64,000 bases of DNA from Amycolatopsis nivea (GTDB taxonomy: Bacteria > Actinomycetota > Actinomycetes > Mycobacteriales > Pseudonocardiaceae). The position numbers and the translations under genes are program-made. This document shows positions 8,782 to 17,390 of the stretch, one piece after another. The notes below the pieces were generated by a model. It worked only from the letters and a program-made list of their open reading frames with translations, searched no databases and was not told the origin of the DNA. The DNA lies in assembly GCF_004522235.1 (NCBI RefSeq), contig NZ_SDLT01000002.1:186001-250000 (forward strand), given 5' to 3'. Each line of letters starts with the position of its first letter. The first letter of the stretch is position 1.

Positions 8782-8809
8782 GGTCACTTCAGGCCGGTCA
8801 CTTCAGGCC
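8782..8809. repeat. 14-bp tandem duplication across the DUF3151 stop
   Basis: GGTCACTTCAGGCC occurs twice back to back (8782-8795 and 8796-8809). The second copy contains the DUF3151 stop codon. The exact match suggests a recent slippage event; it does not change the protein. Confidence 0.7.
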
Positions 8810-9208
8810 GGTCGCCTCGGCCGCGGCCGGGTCGGAGTCGGCGAGGAAGGTCTTGCAGCGCTCGTACTCCTCGGACTCGCCGATCCGGCCCGCGGCGGTG
8901 CCGAGCACCGCGAGCGCGCGCAGGAAACCCTGGTTCGGCCGGTGCGCCCACGGCACCGGGCCGAAGCCCTTCCAGCCGGCGCGGCGGAGCTGGTCGAGGC
9001 CGCGGTGGTAGCCGGTGCGGGCGTAGGCGTAGGCGGCGACGGTCTCGCCGTCGGCGAGCGCGCGTTCGGCGAGCGTGGCCCAGGCCTCGCTGTAGTCGGG
9101 GTGCTCGGCGGCCACGGAGGACGGGTCCGTCCCGGAGTCGAGCGCGGCCTGCGCTTCGGTGTGCTCGGGCAGCAGCGTGGGCTCGGGGCCCAGCAGGTTG
9201 TGCGTCAT
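8798..9208 (-). CDS. DUF3151 family protein
   Basis: A 136-residue cytosolic protein that matches the actinobacterial DUF3151 family (Rv0360c in M. tuberculosis, by memory). It opens MTHNLLGPEPTLLPEH and contains a TPR-like pair of helices (AEHPDYSEAWATLAERALADGETVAAYAYARTGYHRGLDQLRRAGWKG...) and the family phrase WKGFGPVPWAHRPNQGFLRALAVLG. Function unknown. In mycobacteria it lies close to fba; here fba is 9 kb away on the same strand. ATG 9208 is the only start that keeps the family N-terminus; the frame runs on upstream for a long way without a stop but that part overlaps real plus-strand genes. Confidence 0.85.
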   Translation of the reverse strand: MTHNLLGPEPTLLPEHTEAQAALDSGTDPSSVAAEHPDYSEAWATLAERALADGETVAAYAYARTGYHRGLDQLRRAGWKGFGPVPWAHRPNQGFLRALAVLGTAAGRIGESEEYERCKTFLADSDPAAAEATGLK

Positions 9209-9237
9209 GCCGCCATTGTGCCCACGATGCTCCCGGC

Positions 9238-9324
9238 TCAGAGGAACAGGCTGGTCAGCACGCCTCCGCCGGCCAGAACGAGTGCTGCGATCAGCACGGC
9301 GGCGACAGCTCGTTTCGGCATCAT
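9238..9324 (-). CDS. Possible 28-residue single-TM peptide
   Basis: The frame MMPKRAVAAVLIAALVLAGG... codes for two Met, a basic pair, then one hydrophobic helix to the end. It lies just upstream of DUF3151 on the same strand. Weak ribosome site (AGGGTG). Small single-TM peptides of this kind are annotated in related genomes, but this one rests only on its composition and position. Confidence 0.35.
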   Translation of the reverse strand: MMPKRAVAAVLIAALVLAGGGVLTSLFL

Positions 9325-9442
9325 GGGCCGACACCCTGCCGTGCCGGGCGGCGCGAGGGCAAATCCGCCACCCGTAGGGGTGAACCCCGGTTTTTGCCCC
9401 TTCTCCCGCCGCGTCCCCTTGCGGCAGGGAATGATGGCGCCT

Positions 9443-10612
9443 ATGACGAAGGCGGTTGAAGACGTCGCCGGCCCCGCGGTCCCGCGCGGACCAGTGGGCA
9501 AGACCAGGCTTTTCTTCGCGACGCACTGGCACCGCGGCGCACCCGGAGCACCGACGCCGGCGTGGGTGCTGCGGTTCTGTTACGGCATGTGGCTGACTGC
9601 GTTCGCGTTCAAGCTCGTCGGGTCGTCGTGGGACATGTCGTGGCACTTCAAGTGGCTGCGCGACGACCTCGCCCCGCCGCACCTGATCAACACCGTCGGC
9701 ACGGTGATCATCGTCGTGCTGGTGGCGATCCACAGCTACACGGGCCTCGGCTGCGACCGGCGCTCGCTGCGGCTCATGCAGGCCGGGCTGATCGTGTTCC
9801 TGGTCGCCGCGCCGCTCGACGTGATCAACCACCGCGTGAACGGCCTCGACCTGACCGCGTGGAGCCCGTCGCACATGATGCTGTACCTCGGCACCGGCAT
9901 CATGCAGGCAGGCGTGCTGCTCGGCTGGCTGCGGCTGGCCCCGCCGGGCCGCTTCCGCACCGGGGTGCTGCTCGCGCTGTGGGCGTTCTTCCTGGAGAAC
10001 ACCTTCTTCCCGAACGGGCAGCAGGAGTACGGCATCCTCGGCCTGCGTGCCTGGGAACGCGGCACGCCCGAGGCGGAGCCGACGCTGCTTTCCTTCGCCG
10101 CCAACCAGATCGGCCACCCGGTCGACCGGGCCGCGGTAGTGCACTTCACGATGCCGATCCCGGAGTGGGTGTACCCGCTGTGGGGCATCGGGGTTTCGGC
10201 GCTGATCCTGGTGCTCGCCCGCAAGACCGTCGGAAAGCGCTGGGCCGGGCTGACCGTGGCCGGCGCGTACGTCGCGTACCGGTGCGTGATGTGGCCGCTG
10301 CTGCTGGCACTGGGCTTCCCGGTGTCGACGGTGCCGTTCTATCTGCTGGCCGTCGGGCTCGCGGTGGACCTGGCCTTCCTCCTGCCGCGACCAGCGGTGG
10401 CGGGCGCGGTTTTGGTGACTGCGCTCGGGTATGGCGCGTTTTGGGTGCAGTCGCAGATGCGGCCTTGGCTGCTCGGGGAGCAGCACACGGAGTCCGCGCC
10501 GCCGGTGGCGTACTGGACGGCGCTGGTCGCGGTGGCGGCGGTGTTCGCGTTGTGGGCTGGGGCCGGTCCGGCGAAGGAGTGGTGGGCTTCGCGGCGTGCG
10601 GTCGCGGCGTAA
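9443..10612 (+). CDS. Polytopic membrane protein of unknown function
   Basis: A 389-residue protein with a hydrophilic N-terminal 40 residues and then about nine or ten hydrophobic segments. Aromatic and His residues cluster in and around the first segments (WDMSWHFKWL, HSYTGLG, HRVNGLDLTAWSPSHMMLYLG, HFTMPIPEWVYPLWG). Such intramembrane His/Trp sets recall metal- or haem-linked membrane proteins, but I do not recognise the family. ATGs at 9431, 9434 and 9443 are in frame; 9443 gives the N-terminus MTKAVEDVAG. The next gene, the helicase, begins 12 bases downstream, so the two are probably cotranscribed, though no functional link is evident. Confidence 0.7.
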   Translation: MTKAVEDVAGPAVPRGPVGKTRLFFATHWHRGAPGAPTPAWVLRFCYGMWLTAFAFKLVGSSWDMSWHFKWLRDDLAPPHLINTVGTVIIVVLVAIHSYTGLGCDRRSLRLMQAGLIVFLVAAPLDVINHRVNGLDLTAWSPSHMMLYLGTGIMQAGVLLGWLRLAPPGRFRTGVLLALWAFFLENTFFPNGQQEYGILGLRAWERGTPEAEPTLLSFAANQIGHPVDRAAVVHFTMPIPEWVYPLWGIGVSALILVLARKTVGKRWAGLTVAGAYVAYRCVMWPLLLALGFPVSTVPFYLLAVGLAVDLAFLLPRPAVAGAVLVTALGYGAFWVQSQMRPWLLGEQHTESAPPVAYWTALVAVAAVFALWAGAGPAKEWWASRRAVAA

Positions 10613-10624
10613 CGCGGGGGCTCC

Positions 10625-12553
10625 GTGGCACTCAGCGCGCATGCCCGCAGGCAGGTCCAGCGGCAAGCCACGCACCTGATCGCGGAGCGGTTCCGGGATC
10701 CCTTGCGGCGCAACGCGTTGACCGGGTTGCTGGAGCGGACCGCCGAAGGCTGGCACCTCGCGGTGCGCACCGGCGATCCGGGGACCGCCGACGCCTTCCT
10801 GATCGGCCGCGCCGGGGTGTTTGCAGTTGTTGTCACCGATCCGCCGCCGGACGAAGCGACGATGCGAGAGGTGGCGCGGGACGCGGAAGAGCGGTTCGCC
10901 GGGCTGCCCGGTCCAGGCGGACAGCGCATCGCCCGGAGCGCGGTGACCCTGGTCGCGATCGTCGGCGCGCAGTCTCCGCGGGGACCGCGCGACGCCGGGC
11001 CGTTCTGGGTGCTGCCCGCGGCCAAACTGGACCAGCTTTTCCGCCGTGACACGGTGCATCTGACCGTTCGGCAAGCCGCCAAGATCGCCGACGGGCTCGC
11101 CGCGCGGTTGCGTGGCTACGAGTGGCTCACGGTCTCGGCGCCGGAGAAGGAAGCCGGGTCGTTCGAGTTGCTCTCGGCGGAGAGTGTCGCGGACGATCAG
11201 CTGATCGCGGCGGTGGAGCGGCCGTTCGAAACGTGGATGACGTTCCTGCATCCCGACCAGGCCGCGCTGGCGGCGCGGAACTACTCCGGCCCGGCGCGGA
11301 TCAGCGGTCCGGCCGGGACCGGGAAGACGGTGGTCGCGCTGCACCGGATGCGGCATGTCGGCCGCCGAAGCACCGGTCCGCTGCTGTTCACGACCTTCGT
11401 GCGCACGCTCCCGCCGGTCAACGAGACGACGTTCCGGCGGCTGGCCCCGGAGCTGGCGGACCGGGCGCAGTTCATCAGCCTGCACGCGTGGGCACGGGAG
11501 TTCCTCAAGCGCCGCGGGATCGAGCTGAACACCCATTCGCGGCTGACCAAGGACGCTTTCGGACGCGCTTGGAAGGAGCACCGCGAACCCCTGGAGCGGC
11601 TGGGGCCGAACTACGACTACTGGGAGACCGAGGTCCAGCGCATCATCAAGGGCCAGGGCATCCGGACGCTGGAGAGGTACCAGTCCATTCACCGGGCCCG
11701 GCGCGGGCTTCGGCTCGATCGTGGCCAGCGCGAGAAGGTCTGGCAGCTGTACACGACGTACGAGGAGAATCTGGCCGCGAACGGGTTGCACGACTTCCAC
11801 GACCTGCTCTCCCGGGCGAGCACCGAACTCGAACGGCAGCCGCTCGAAGAGCCGTATGCGTCCGTGGTGGTCGACGAAGCGCAGGACATGACGCTGACCG
11901 GCCTCCGGCTGCTGCGCACGATCGCGGGCGACGGACCGAACCAGCTGCTGCTCGTCGGCGACGGACAGCAGCAGGTCTATCCCGGTGGCTGGCGATTGTC
12001 CGACGCGGGGATCCCGATCCAGGGCCGCGGCGAGGTGCTCAAGGTCAACTACCGCAACCGCGCGAGCATTCTCGACTTCGCCCGGCGGATCAACGCGGTC
12101 GACGACCTGGACGGTGCGGCGGGCGTTGCGCTGCGGGACGCGGATTCAGTCAACGAGGGCGGCGTCGTGCAGTCGTGGACCGGAACCCCTGCCGAACTGC
12201 CGGATGCGCTGGCTGCGGCGGTCCGTGCGCTGGAAATTCCGCTCGGCGAAACGGCGCTGATCACCTTCAGCAACGCGGATGCCGATCAGTGCCGACGGTT
12301 CCTGGAATCCGCTGGCGTGCCGACGCGTGCGCTCGAACGCTATGTCGGAGCGGCGGAGGATCGGCTGCACGTCGGGACTGTGCACCGGGCGAAGGGGCTC
12401 GACTTCCGCGCGGTGCTGGTCGTCCAACTGCCGCGTCCTGCACCGGAAGACCCTGCTGAGCAAGAGGAACAGCGTGAGCTGCTCAGCAGGCAACGGCTGG
12501 TCGCGGCTACCCGGGCACGGGACTTTCTGTGGTGGGGCGTCGTTCAGTCCTAA
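10625..12553 (+). CDS. UvrD/Rep-type DNA helicase with degenerate NERD-like N-terminus
   Basis: A 642-residue superfamily 1 helicase. Walker A GPAGTGKT is at 228-235, and Walker B DEAQD at 417-421 follows SVVV. GDGQQQVYPGGWRLSDAG and VHRAKGLDFRAVLVVQLP are helicase motifs III and V, and LVAATRARDFL near the end is motif VI. Residues 1-165 look like a NERD domain (TADAFLIGRAGVFAVVVT) but the ExK that should follow the GVF strand is missing, so nuclease activity is doubtful. Start is GTG 10625 with GGGGG upstream. The 3' end overlaps the convergent glycosidase gene by four bases. Role in DNA repair or plasmid/phage restriction is open. Confidence 0.85.
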   Translation: MALSAHARRQVQRQATHLIAERFRDPLRRNALTGLLERTAEGWHLAVRTGDPGTADAFLIGRAGVFAVVVTDPPPDEATMREVARDAEERFAGLPGPGGQRIARSAVTLVAIVGAQSPRGPRDAGPFWVLPAAKLDQLFRRDTVHLTVRQAAKIADGLAARLRGYEWLTVSAPEKEAGSFELLSAESVADDQLIAAVERPFETWMTFLHPDQAALAARNYSGPARISGPAGTGKTVVALHRMRHVGRRSTGPLLFTTFVRTLPPVNETTFRRLAPELADRAQFISLHAWAREFLKRRGIELNTHSRLTKDAFGRAWKEHREPLERLGPNYDYWETEVQRIIKGQGIRTLERYQSIHRARRGLRLDRGQREKVWQLYTTYEENLAANGLHDFHDLLSRASTELERQPLEEPYASVVVDEAQDMTLTGLRLLRTIAGDGPNQLLLVGDGQQQVYPGGWRLSDAGIPIQGRGEVLKVNYRNRASILDFARRINAVDDLDGAAGVALRDADSVNEGGVVQSWTGTPAELPDALAAAVRALEIPLGETALITFSNADADQCRRFLESAGVPTRALERYVGAAEDRLHVGTVHRAKGLDFRAVLVVQLPRPAPEDPAEQEEQRELLSRQRLVAATRARDFLWWGVVQS

Positions 12554-14316
12554 CTGGACAGAAGGCGCCGGTAATAGTCGGTGGCCGGTTTGATGCCGTG
12601 GTTTGGGTCGGCGTTGTACAGGCCGTCTGGACCTTTCGGGCCGAAGCTGTACGGCTGGTACAGCGTCGCGCAGGAGGGTTCGGCCTTCGCAAGTTGTTGC
12701 CAGCGTTGCCATTCCGCGTCGTAGCGGGCGAGGTGGTAGCGCATCGTGGCTTTGTCGTGTGCGCCGGCGTAACCGCGCAGCATGACTTCCCAGCCGTGGT
12801 GCACGACGCGATGCCAGGATTGGCCGTAGCGCGCGGACACTCGCAGGTACGTCCGGTCGGCGTGATTGCGCAGCGGGAGCGTGCCGGACAGCGCGACGAT
12901 TTCGTCGCACATCCGGGCCGCCTCGGCTTTTTCGGCGAGCACCGGTTCGACCCGGCCAGCGGCGACGATCGCGGCGTAATCGCTGGTCAGATCCTTGTCG
13001 GAGCCGCCGAGGAACTGGTCGCGGGTCCACATCAGTCTGGTCATCGGGTGCACCACGCTGTAGTGCCCGCGCAGTACGGCGGCCGCAGACAGCAACGCGA
13101 GCCGACGGAAGCGGCGGACTTGGTCGCCGTGCAGGCCGAGGCGCGTCGTCGCGTATTCGGTGAACGCGCCTTCCTCGCCGAGGCCGGTGTCGCGGGTCCA
13201 ACGGGCGATCACCCAGGTGTTGAGGTCGCACCACAGTTCGTTCTGCAGATACGGTCCGCGCCAGCCGCCGCCTCGGGACCAGGTCCAGATTCCGGCGATG
13301 ATCGGATTTTCGGCCACCTCGGCGAGTCCGATCGGACCGGTGCGCGGCTGGGTGCGGAATTCCTCGAAACCGTTGACCACGCCGTCGATCACGTAATTCG
13401 GGAACGCGCCTTTGCCCTCGTACTCGCGTTGGCATTCCACTTCGATGATCTGGCGGTGTTTGCCGACGCCGATGGTGCGGTTGAACGGAATGGTCCGCCA
13501 GAAGTCCTTCGCCGTGTGCTTGATCGAGAAGACCAGGTTTTCGTGCGTTTCGACCTGGTCGGTGACCTGCCGGTAGAAATCGGGGTCGCTGGTCAGCTTG
13601 TCGCTGCCGGTCGACCAGGTGCGGTAGAAGACCCGCTTGCCAGCGCGTGCACACAACTCGTCGCGGAGGATGCCGAGCAGGGTGAGGTGGCTCGTGGCAC
13701 CGTCGGTGATCGGGTTGTTTCCGGTGTGGAACGGCACGTTCTGCACGTACGTCTCGCCGGTGCGCACGACAATTCCGTCCAGGCCGGGGAAACGCGCGCA
13801 GATCTCGCGCAGCATCAGCCGGTGGATCTGCTGAGTGAGCGGGCGGTCGAAACTGATTCTGCCTTGACTGTCGAGGATTTGGTCGCCATACAGTTCGACC
13901 AGACGTTTCGGCAGTACGATGATGTCGGTGAAGAAATACGCCGCGATGCCCGCCGCGTGCGCTCGCGCGATGTGTGCGTCGATCTTCTTCGCGGTGGCCT
14001 CGACCCAGGCGCGACCCGGTGAGCCAGCGGGGAAAATGCGATCGTCGAACGTCTCGAAGGTGATCGCGGTTTGCGGCGGGGTGAACTCGTTGATCACCTG
14101 ACCGTCGTAGCCGTAGCTCTTCAATGTCGCGGGATCGTTGAAGCGACTGGAAAACAGCGGTTCGCCCGGGTTGTTCTGGACCATGTCGAGCAGGAACGGA
14201 AGCCGTCGCCCCGGCCTCGGATCGGCGAACGCGGTCCCCGCGGTGGCAGCGAGAGCCGCAAGGGCGACCCCGCCGCGCAACGCCGTCCGCCGACTGGTTT
14301 CCCACGCTGCACCCAT
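12550..14316 (-). CDS. Exported probable glycoside hydrolase, family not recognised
   Basis: A 588-residue protein with a twin-arginine-like signal (SRRTALRGGVALAALAATAGTAFA, residues 7-30). The mature part has the alternation expected for a TIM-barrel glycosidase: YDGQVINEFTPP, IAAYFFTDIIVLP, RFPGLDGIVVRTGETY, IAGIWTWSRGGGWRGPYLQNEL. The pattern of E in RTGETY and later acidic loops is reminiscent of alpha-glucuronidase-type barrels (GH67/GH115), but I cannot assign a family. ATG 14316 was chosen because GAGGGTGG precedes it and the signal peptide follows; a much longer frame exists upstream. It diverges from a GH29 fucosidase across 202 bases, which suggests a shared plant or host glycan substrate. 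Confidence 0.7.
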   Translation of the reverse strand: MGAAWETSRRTALRGGVALAALAATAGTAFADPRPGRRLPFLLDMVQNNPGEPLFSSRFNDPATLKSYGYDGQVINEFTPPQTAITFETFDDRIFPAGSPGRAWVEATAKKIDAHIARAHAAGIAAYFFTDIIVLPKRLVELYGDQILDSQGRISFDRPLTQQIHRLMLREICARFPGLDGIVVRTGETYVQNVPFHTGNNPITDGATSHLTLLGILRDELCARAGKRVFYRTWSTGSDKLTSDPDFYRQVTDQVETHENLVFSIKHTAKDFWRTIPFNRTIGVGKHRQIIEVECQREYEGKGAFPNYVIDGVVNGFEEFRTQPRTGPIGLAEVAENPIIAGIWTWSRGGGWRGPYLQNELWCDLNTWVIARWTRDTGLGEEGAFTEYATTRLGLHGDQVRRFRRLALLSAAAVLRGHYSVVHPMTRLMWTRDQFLGGSDKDLTSDYAAIVAAGRVEPVLAEKAEAARMCDEIVALSGTLPLRNHADRTYLRVSARYGQSWHRVVHHGWEVMLRGYAGAHDKATMRYHLARYDAEWQRWQQLAKAEPSCATLYQPYSFGPKGPDGLYNADPNHGIKPATDYYRRLLSS

Positions 14317-14414
14317 TGCGGCCACCCTCAATAGATCTGATGTATTCACCTGACCATAAGAACGGCATTCGACCACGTCAATCGGCCAACCGTCGCGTTC
14401 ATGCTTGTGAACAG

Positions 14415-14431
14415 CTGTCTCGACCAGACAG
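14415..14431. promoter_or_regulatory. 17-bp palindrome between the two divergent glycosidases
   Basis: CTGTCT-n5-AGACAG in the middle of the 202-base divergent spacer, a position suited to control both genes. The partner regulator is unknown. Confidence 0.45.
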
Positions 14432-14518
14432 GATGCTTGCCGGTCGTTCGCCGAGCTGGTACCCCTGAAAGGCCAAGACATCTGATGACCGCCGCCGCTG
14501 ACGGGAGTGGATGCGTTC

Positions 14519-15931
14519 ATGGACCAGGCAGGAATCAGCCGCCGCAGCGTGCTCGCCGCCGCGGGTTTGCTCGGACTCACCGCGACACCGGCGCAAGCCA
14601 CCCCCGCGGCCACGCCTTGGTACCCGTCGGCAAAATTCGGCATCTTCATCCACTGGGGCGCTTATTCAGCCGCGGCCTGGGGCGACGCCAGACACGCCGC
14701 CGAGTGGTACCTGTACGCCATGAACGTCACGGATCCCGCGCGTGGCACCGGAACTCGTGACCACCACCTGAAAACCTACGGCGCGGATTTCGCGTACGAC
14801 CAGTTCATCCCGCGCTTCACCGCCCGCCGCTACAACCCGCACTCCTGGGTACGCCTGTTCGAACAAGCCGGAGCCCGGTATTTCGTGCTGACTTCCAAGC
14901 ACCACGACGGTTTCCAGTTGTTCCGCAACACCGCGTCCGACCGCAATTCCGTCCGCCTGGGCCCCGGCCGCGACCTGGTCGGCGAACTCTTCTCGGCCGC
15001 CGCGCACACCCGACTCAAACGAGGCCTCTACTACTCACTGGGCGAGTTCTACAGCCCCGCGCTCGGCACCGCCCCCAGAAACCCTTACACCGGCGCGGAA
15101 ACCCCCTACACCGGATACCGTCCAGTCGCCGACTACGTGACCCAATACGAGCACGTACACCTGAAAACCCTGATCGACCACTACGATCCGGATATCCTGT
15201 GGGCAGACGGCCAGGGCTACCACGAATTCGGCGGCGGCCCGATCTTCCGGCCGAAGACGTGGGACTGGCGCAGCGACGAAATCCTGTCCTACTACTACCG
15301 CAACGCCGCCGATCGCCGTTGGCCGAAGAGCGTACTGGCGAACGACCGTTTCGAAGCTTCGCACGCGGATTTCGCGACCGTCGAGGGCGACAACAAGAAG
15401 TACGTCCTGCGCCCGGATCCGTGGGAAGCCTGCCTGAACATCGGAAAGTCGTGGGGTTACAACGAAAACGAGGACCCGACGAAGATCAAATCCTCGGTAC
15501 AGTTGCTGCGGCTGCTCGCCGAAGTGGTCAGCAAGAACGGAAACCTGCTGCTCAACATCGGCCCCCGCGAGGACGGCACGATCGCGGATTGGATGAGCTC
15601 GCGCCTGCTGGACATGGGCCACTGGCTGCGAATCAACGGCCGCGCGATCTACGGTTCCACGCCGTGGACCCGAGCCATGGACGGCGACCTCTGCTACACC
15701 CGGACGCACGGCGCGTTCAACCTGATCCCACTCCATTGGCCAGACGGCCGGCTCCTCGTGCCAGGGGATGTGCCGATCGGCCCCCGGTCGCGAATCCGCT
15801 TGCTGGGCGGGCATTCCCGGCCACTGCCGTGGACCCGCACGACGGACGGGATCGCGATCGAGTTGCCCAGGCACCGGACGGATGACTTCACGGAGGAGTT
15901 CCCGGCGGTGCTTTCGGTGACGGATTGGTAG
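14519..15931 (+). CDS. Exported alpha-L-fucosidase, GH29
   Basis: A 470-residue enzyme that removes terminal L-fucose with retention. A Tat-type signal (ISRRSVLAAAGLLGLTATPAQA, residues 6-27) precedes the mature protein. Family hallmarks: FGIFIHWG at 40-47, LTSKHHDGF at 124-132 (the HHDGF substrate loop), and PDILWADGQGY with D230 in the place of the GH29 nucleophile. NIGPREDGTI near the end is the usual closing strand of the barrel. The acid/base residue varies between GH29 subfamilies and was not assigned. ATG 14519 has GGGAGTGG at a good distance; GTG 14507 is less likely. Paired divergently with another exported glycosidase. Confidence 0.9.
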   Translation: MDQAGISRRSVLAAAGLLGLTATPAQATPAATPWYPSAKFGIFIHWGAYSAAAWGDARHAAEWYLYAMNVTDPARGTGTRDHHLKTYGADFAYDQFIPRFTARRYNPHSWVRLFEQAGARYFVLTSKHHDGFQLFRNTASDRNSVRLGPGRDLVGELFSAAAHTRLKRGLYYSLGEFYSPALGTAPRNPYTGAETPYTGYRPVADYVTQYEHVHLKTLIDHYDPDILWADGQGYHEFGGGPIFRPKTWDWRSDEILSYYYRNAADRRWPKSVLANDRFEASHADFATVEGDNKKYVLRPDPWEACLNIGKSWGYNENEDPTKIKSSVQLLRLLAEVVSKNGNLLLNIGPREDGTIADWMSSRLLDMGHWLRINGRAIYGSTPWTRAMDGDLCYTRTHGAFNLIPLHWPDGRLLVPGDVPIGPRSRIRLLGGHSRPLPWTRTTDGIAIELPRHRTDDFTEEFPAVLSVTDW

Positions 15932-15995
15932 GTGCGCAGCCGAAGCGGCATCCGGTCGTCCGCCCGAGGTGCCGCGTTCTGCGGCCTACCAGTAG

Positions 15996-16036
15996 CGCGT
16001 TTTGTCGGTTAGAAGTTCCGCGTTTTGTCGGTTAGA
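15996..16036 (+). repeat. Two 18-bp direct repeats over the ATPase promoter
   Basis: CGCGTTTTGTCGGTTAGA occurs at 15996-16013 and 16019-16036, a period of 23 bases. The end of the second copy forms the hexamer TAGACT (16033-16038), placed as a -10 box six bases before GTG 16045. A protein bound to the repeats would cover the promoter. Confidence 0.75.
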
Positions 16037-16044
16037 CTGCCTCT

Positions 16045-17310
16045 GTGATGAGCCTCGTACAGCGCAACGCAGCTCCCAGGGTGACCGAGCTGCTTTCGTC
16101 CTTCCGTGTCGTGCTGCTCGGCGGGGCGCGGCAGACGGGGAAGACCACGCTGGTGCGAGACCTGCTCGACCTGCCAGGCCATGCGTGGTTCAGCTTTGAC
16201 GACGAGGCCGTTCTGGCTCGGGCATCAGACGATCCGGTCGGGTTCGTCGAGGCCTTGCCGCGACCAGCAGCCGTCGACGAGTTCCAGAGAGCGGGACGAG
16301 GGTTCCTTCTCGCGGTGAAGCAGGCAGCCGACCAAGATCGCACCCGCGGGCAGTTGCTGCTGACCGGGTCGACCAACTATCTCGCTGATCGAGGCCTGTC
16401 GGAGACGCTGGCCGGCCGAGCCGGACGGCTGGTGCTGTGGCCGCTGTCGATGGGCGAGCGGCTCGGCGTCCGAGAGGCCTTTCTGGACTTGCTGTTCGAG
16501 CCGGCCAGCTGGCCGGAAAGAACCGAAACCCTGCCCCGCGCGGATCTGATCCGGACGCTGCTGGAAGGCGGTTATCCCGAGATCGTCACCGAGGGTTTGT
16601 CGGGACGGCAACGTCGGAACTGGTTCGAAGCCTACGTTCACGACGTCGTTTCACGGGAGGCGCTCCGCCCCGTCGCCGAGGTCCGGCTGGAGGCGGAGCT
16701 GCGCAGGCTGCTGCGCCTTCTGGCAGCTCGAACAGGCCAGGAACTCGTCGTCTCGGGCATCGCCAGCGACGCCGAAGTCGGCCGAGAAACCGCGTCGAAT
16801 TACGTCGCGCTGCTCGAAGCCCTCCACTTGGTGACGTTGCTGCCCGCGTGGTCTACCAACATCACGAACCGGGCGAAGCGACGTCCCAAGATCGTGGTCA
16901 CGGACACGGGGCTCGCGGCCGACCTCTGCGGGCTTGGCGAGCAAACCTTCAGCCCGACCGCGGACGGCACAGCGGCAGGGTCGCTGTTCGAAACCTTCGT
17001 CATTACCGAGGTCCTCAAGCAGGCGACGTGGAGCGAGCGAAGCGTCGACCTATCCTACTTCCGCGACCGTGACGGAGCCGAGGTGGACCTGATCGTGGAG
17101 GACCGGCGGACCGGAGAACTGGCCGGCCTGGAAATCAAGCTGACCAGCACGCCGACAGCTCGGCACGCCAAACACCTGATGATGCTGCGGGACAAGCTGG
17201 GCAGCCGCTTCATCACCGGGCTGGTCGTTCACACCGGTTCCCAGACTTTGCCGTTGGGCGACCGCATCTGGGCTGTCCCCGTCTCCGCGCTCTGGCGATC
17301 GGACAGTTGA
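16045..17310 (+). CDS. AAA_14 / DUF4143 ATPase
   Basis: A 421-residue protein of the widespread AAA_14-DUF4143 family. Walker A GGARQTGKTTL starts at residue 26 and the Walker B-like AAVDEFQRA is at 75-83. LLLTGSTNYL at 103-111 is the sensor-1 strand. The C-terminal DUF4143 part carries GAEVDLIV (E345, D347) and GLEIKL (E362, K364), the D-(E/x)xK layout of a restriction-type nuclease fold. Such proteins are encoded alone in most genomes and their role is not settled; an autonomous defence or toxin-like function has been suggested only by context. TAGACT ends six bases before the GTG, so the transcript is probably leaderless. ATG 16048 is the alternative start. Confidence 0.85.
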   Translation: MMSLVQRNAAPRVTELLSSFRVVLLGGARQTGKTTLVRDLLDLPGHAWFSFDDEAVLARASDDPVGFVEALPRPAAVDEFQRAGRGFLLAVKQAADQDRTRGQLLLTGSTNYLADRGLSETLAGRAGRLVLWPLSMGERLGVREAFLDLLFEPASWPERTETLPRADLIRTLLEGGYPEIVTEGLSGRQRRNWFEAYVHDVVSREALRPVAEVRLEAELRRLLRLLAARTGQELVVSGIASDAEVGRETASNYVALLEALHLVTLLPAWSTNITNRAKRRPKIVVTDTGLAADLCGLGEQTFSPTADGTAAGSLFETFVITEVLKQATWSERSVDLSYFRDRDGAEVDLIVEDRRTGELAGLEIKLTSTPTARHAKHLMMLRDKLGSRFITGLVVHTGSQTLPLGDRIWAVPVSALWRSDS

Positions 17311-17390
17311 AGCTTGCCGCCGCGACAGGATTCTCGGTATCGAGGCTGAGAACGACGGGGCCGCCGCAAATACTGAACGGCCCCAACTGT

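Noticed and set aside
9209..11800. A minus-strand frame extending DUF3151 upstream to about 1000 residues
   Set aside because: Only the last 136 residues match a family. The rest is antisense to two clear plus-strand genes and has shadow composition.
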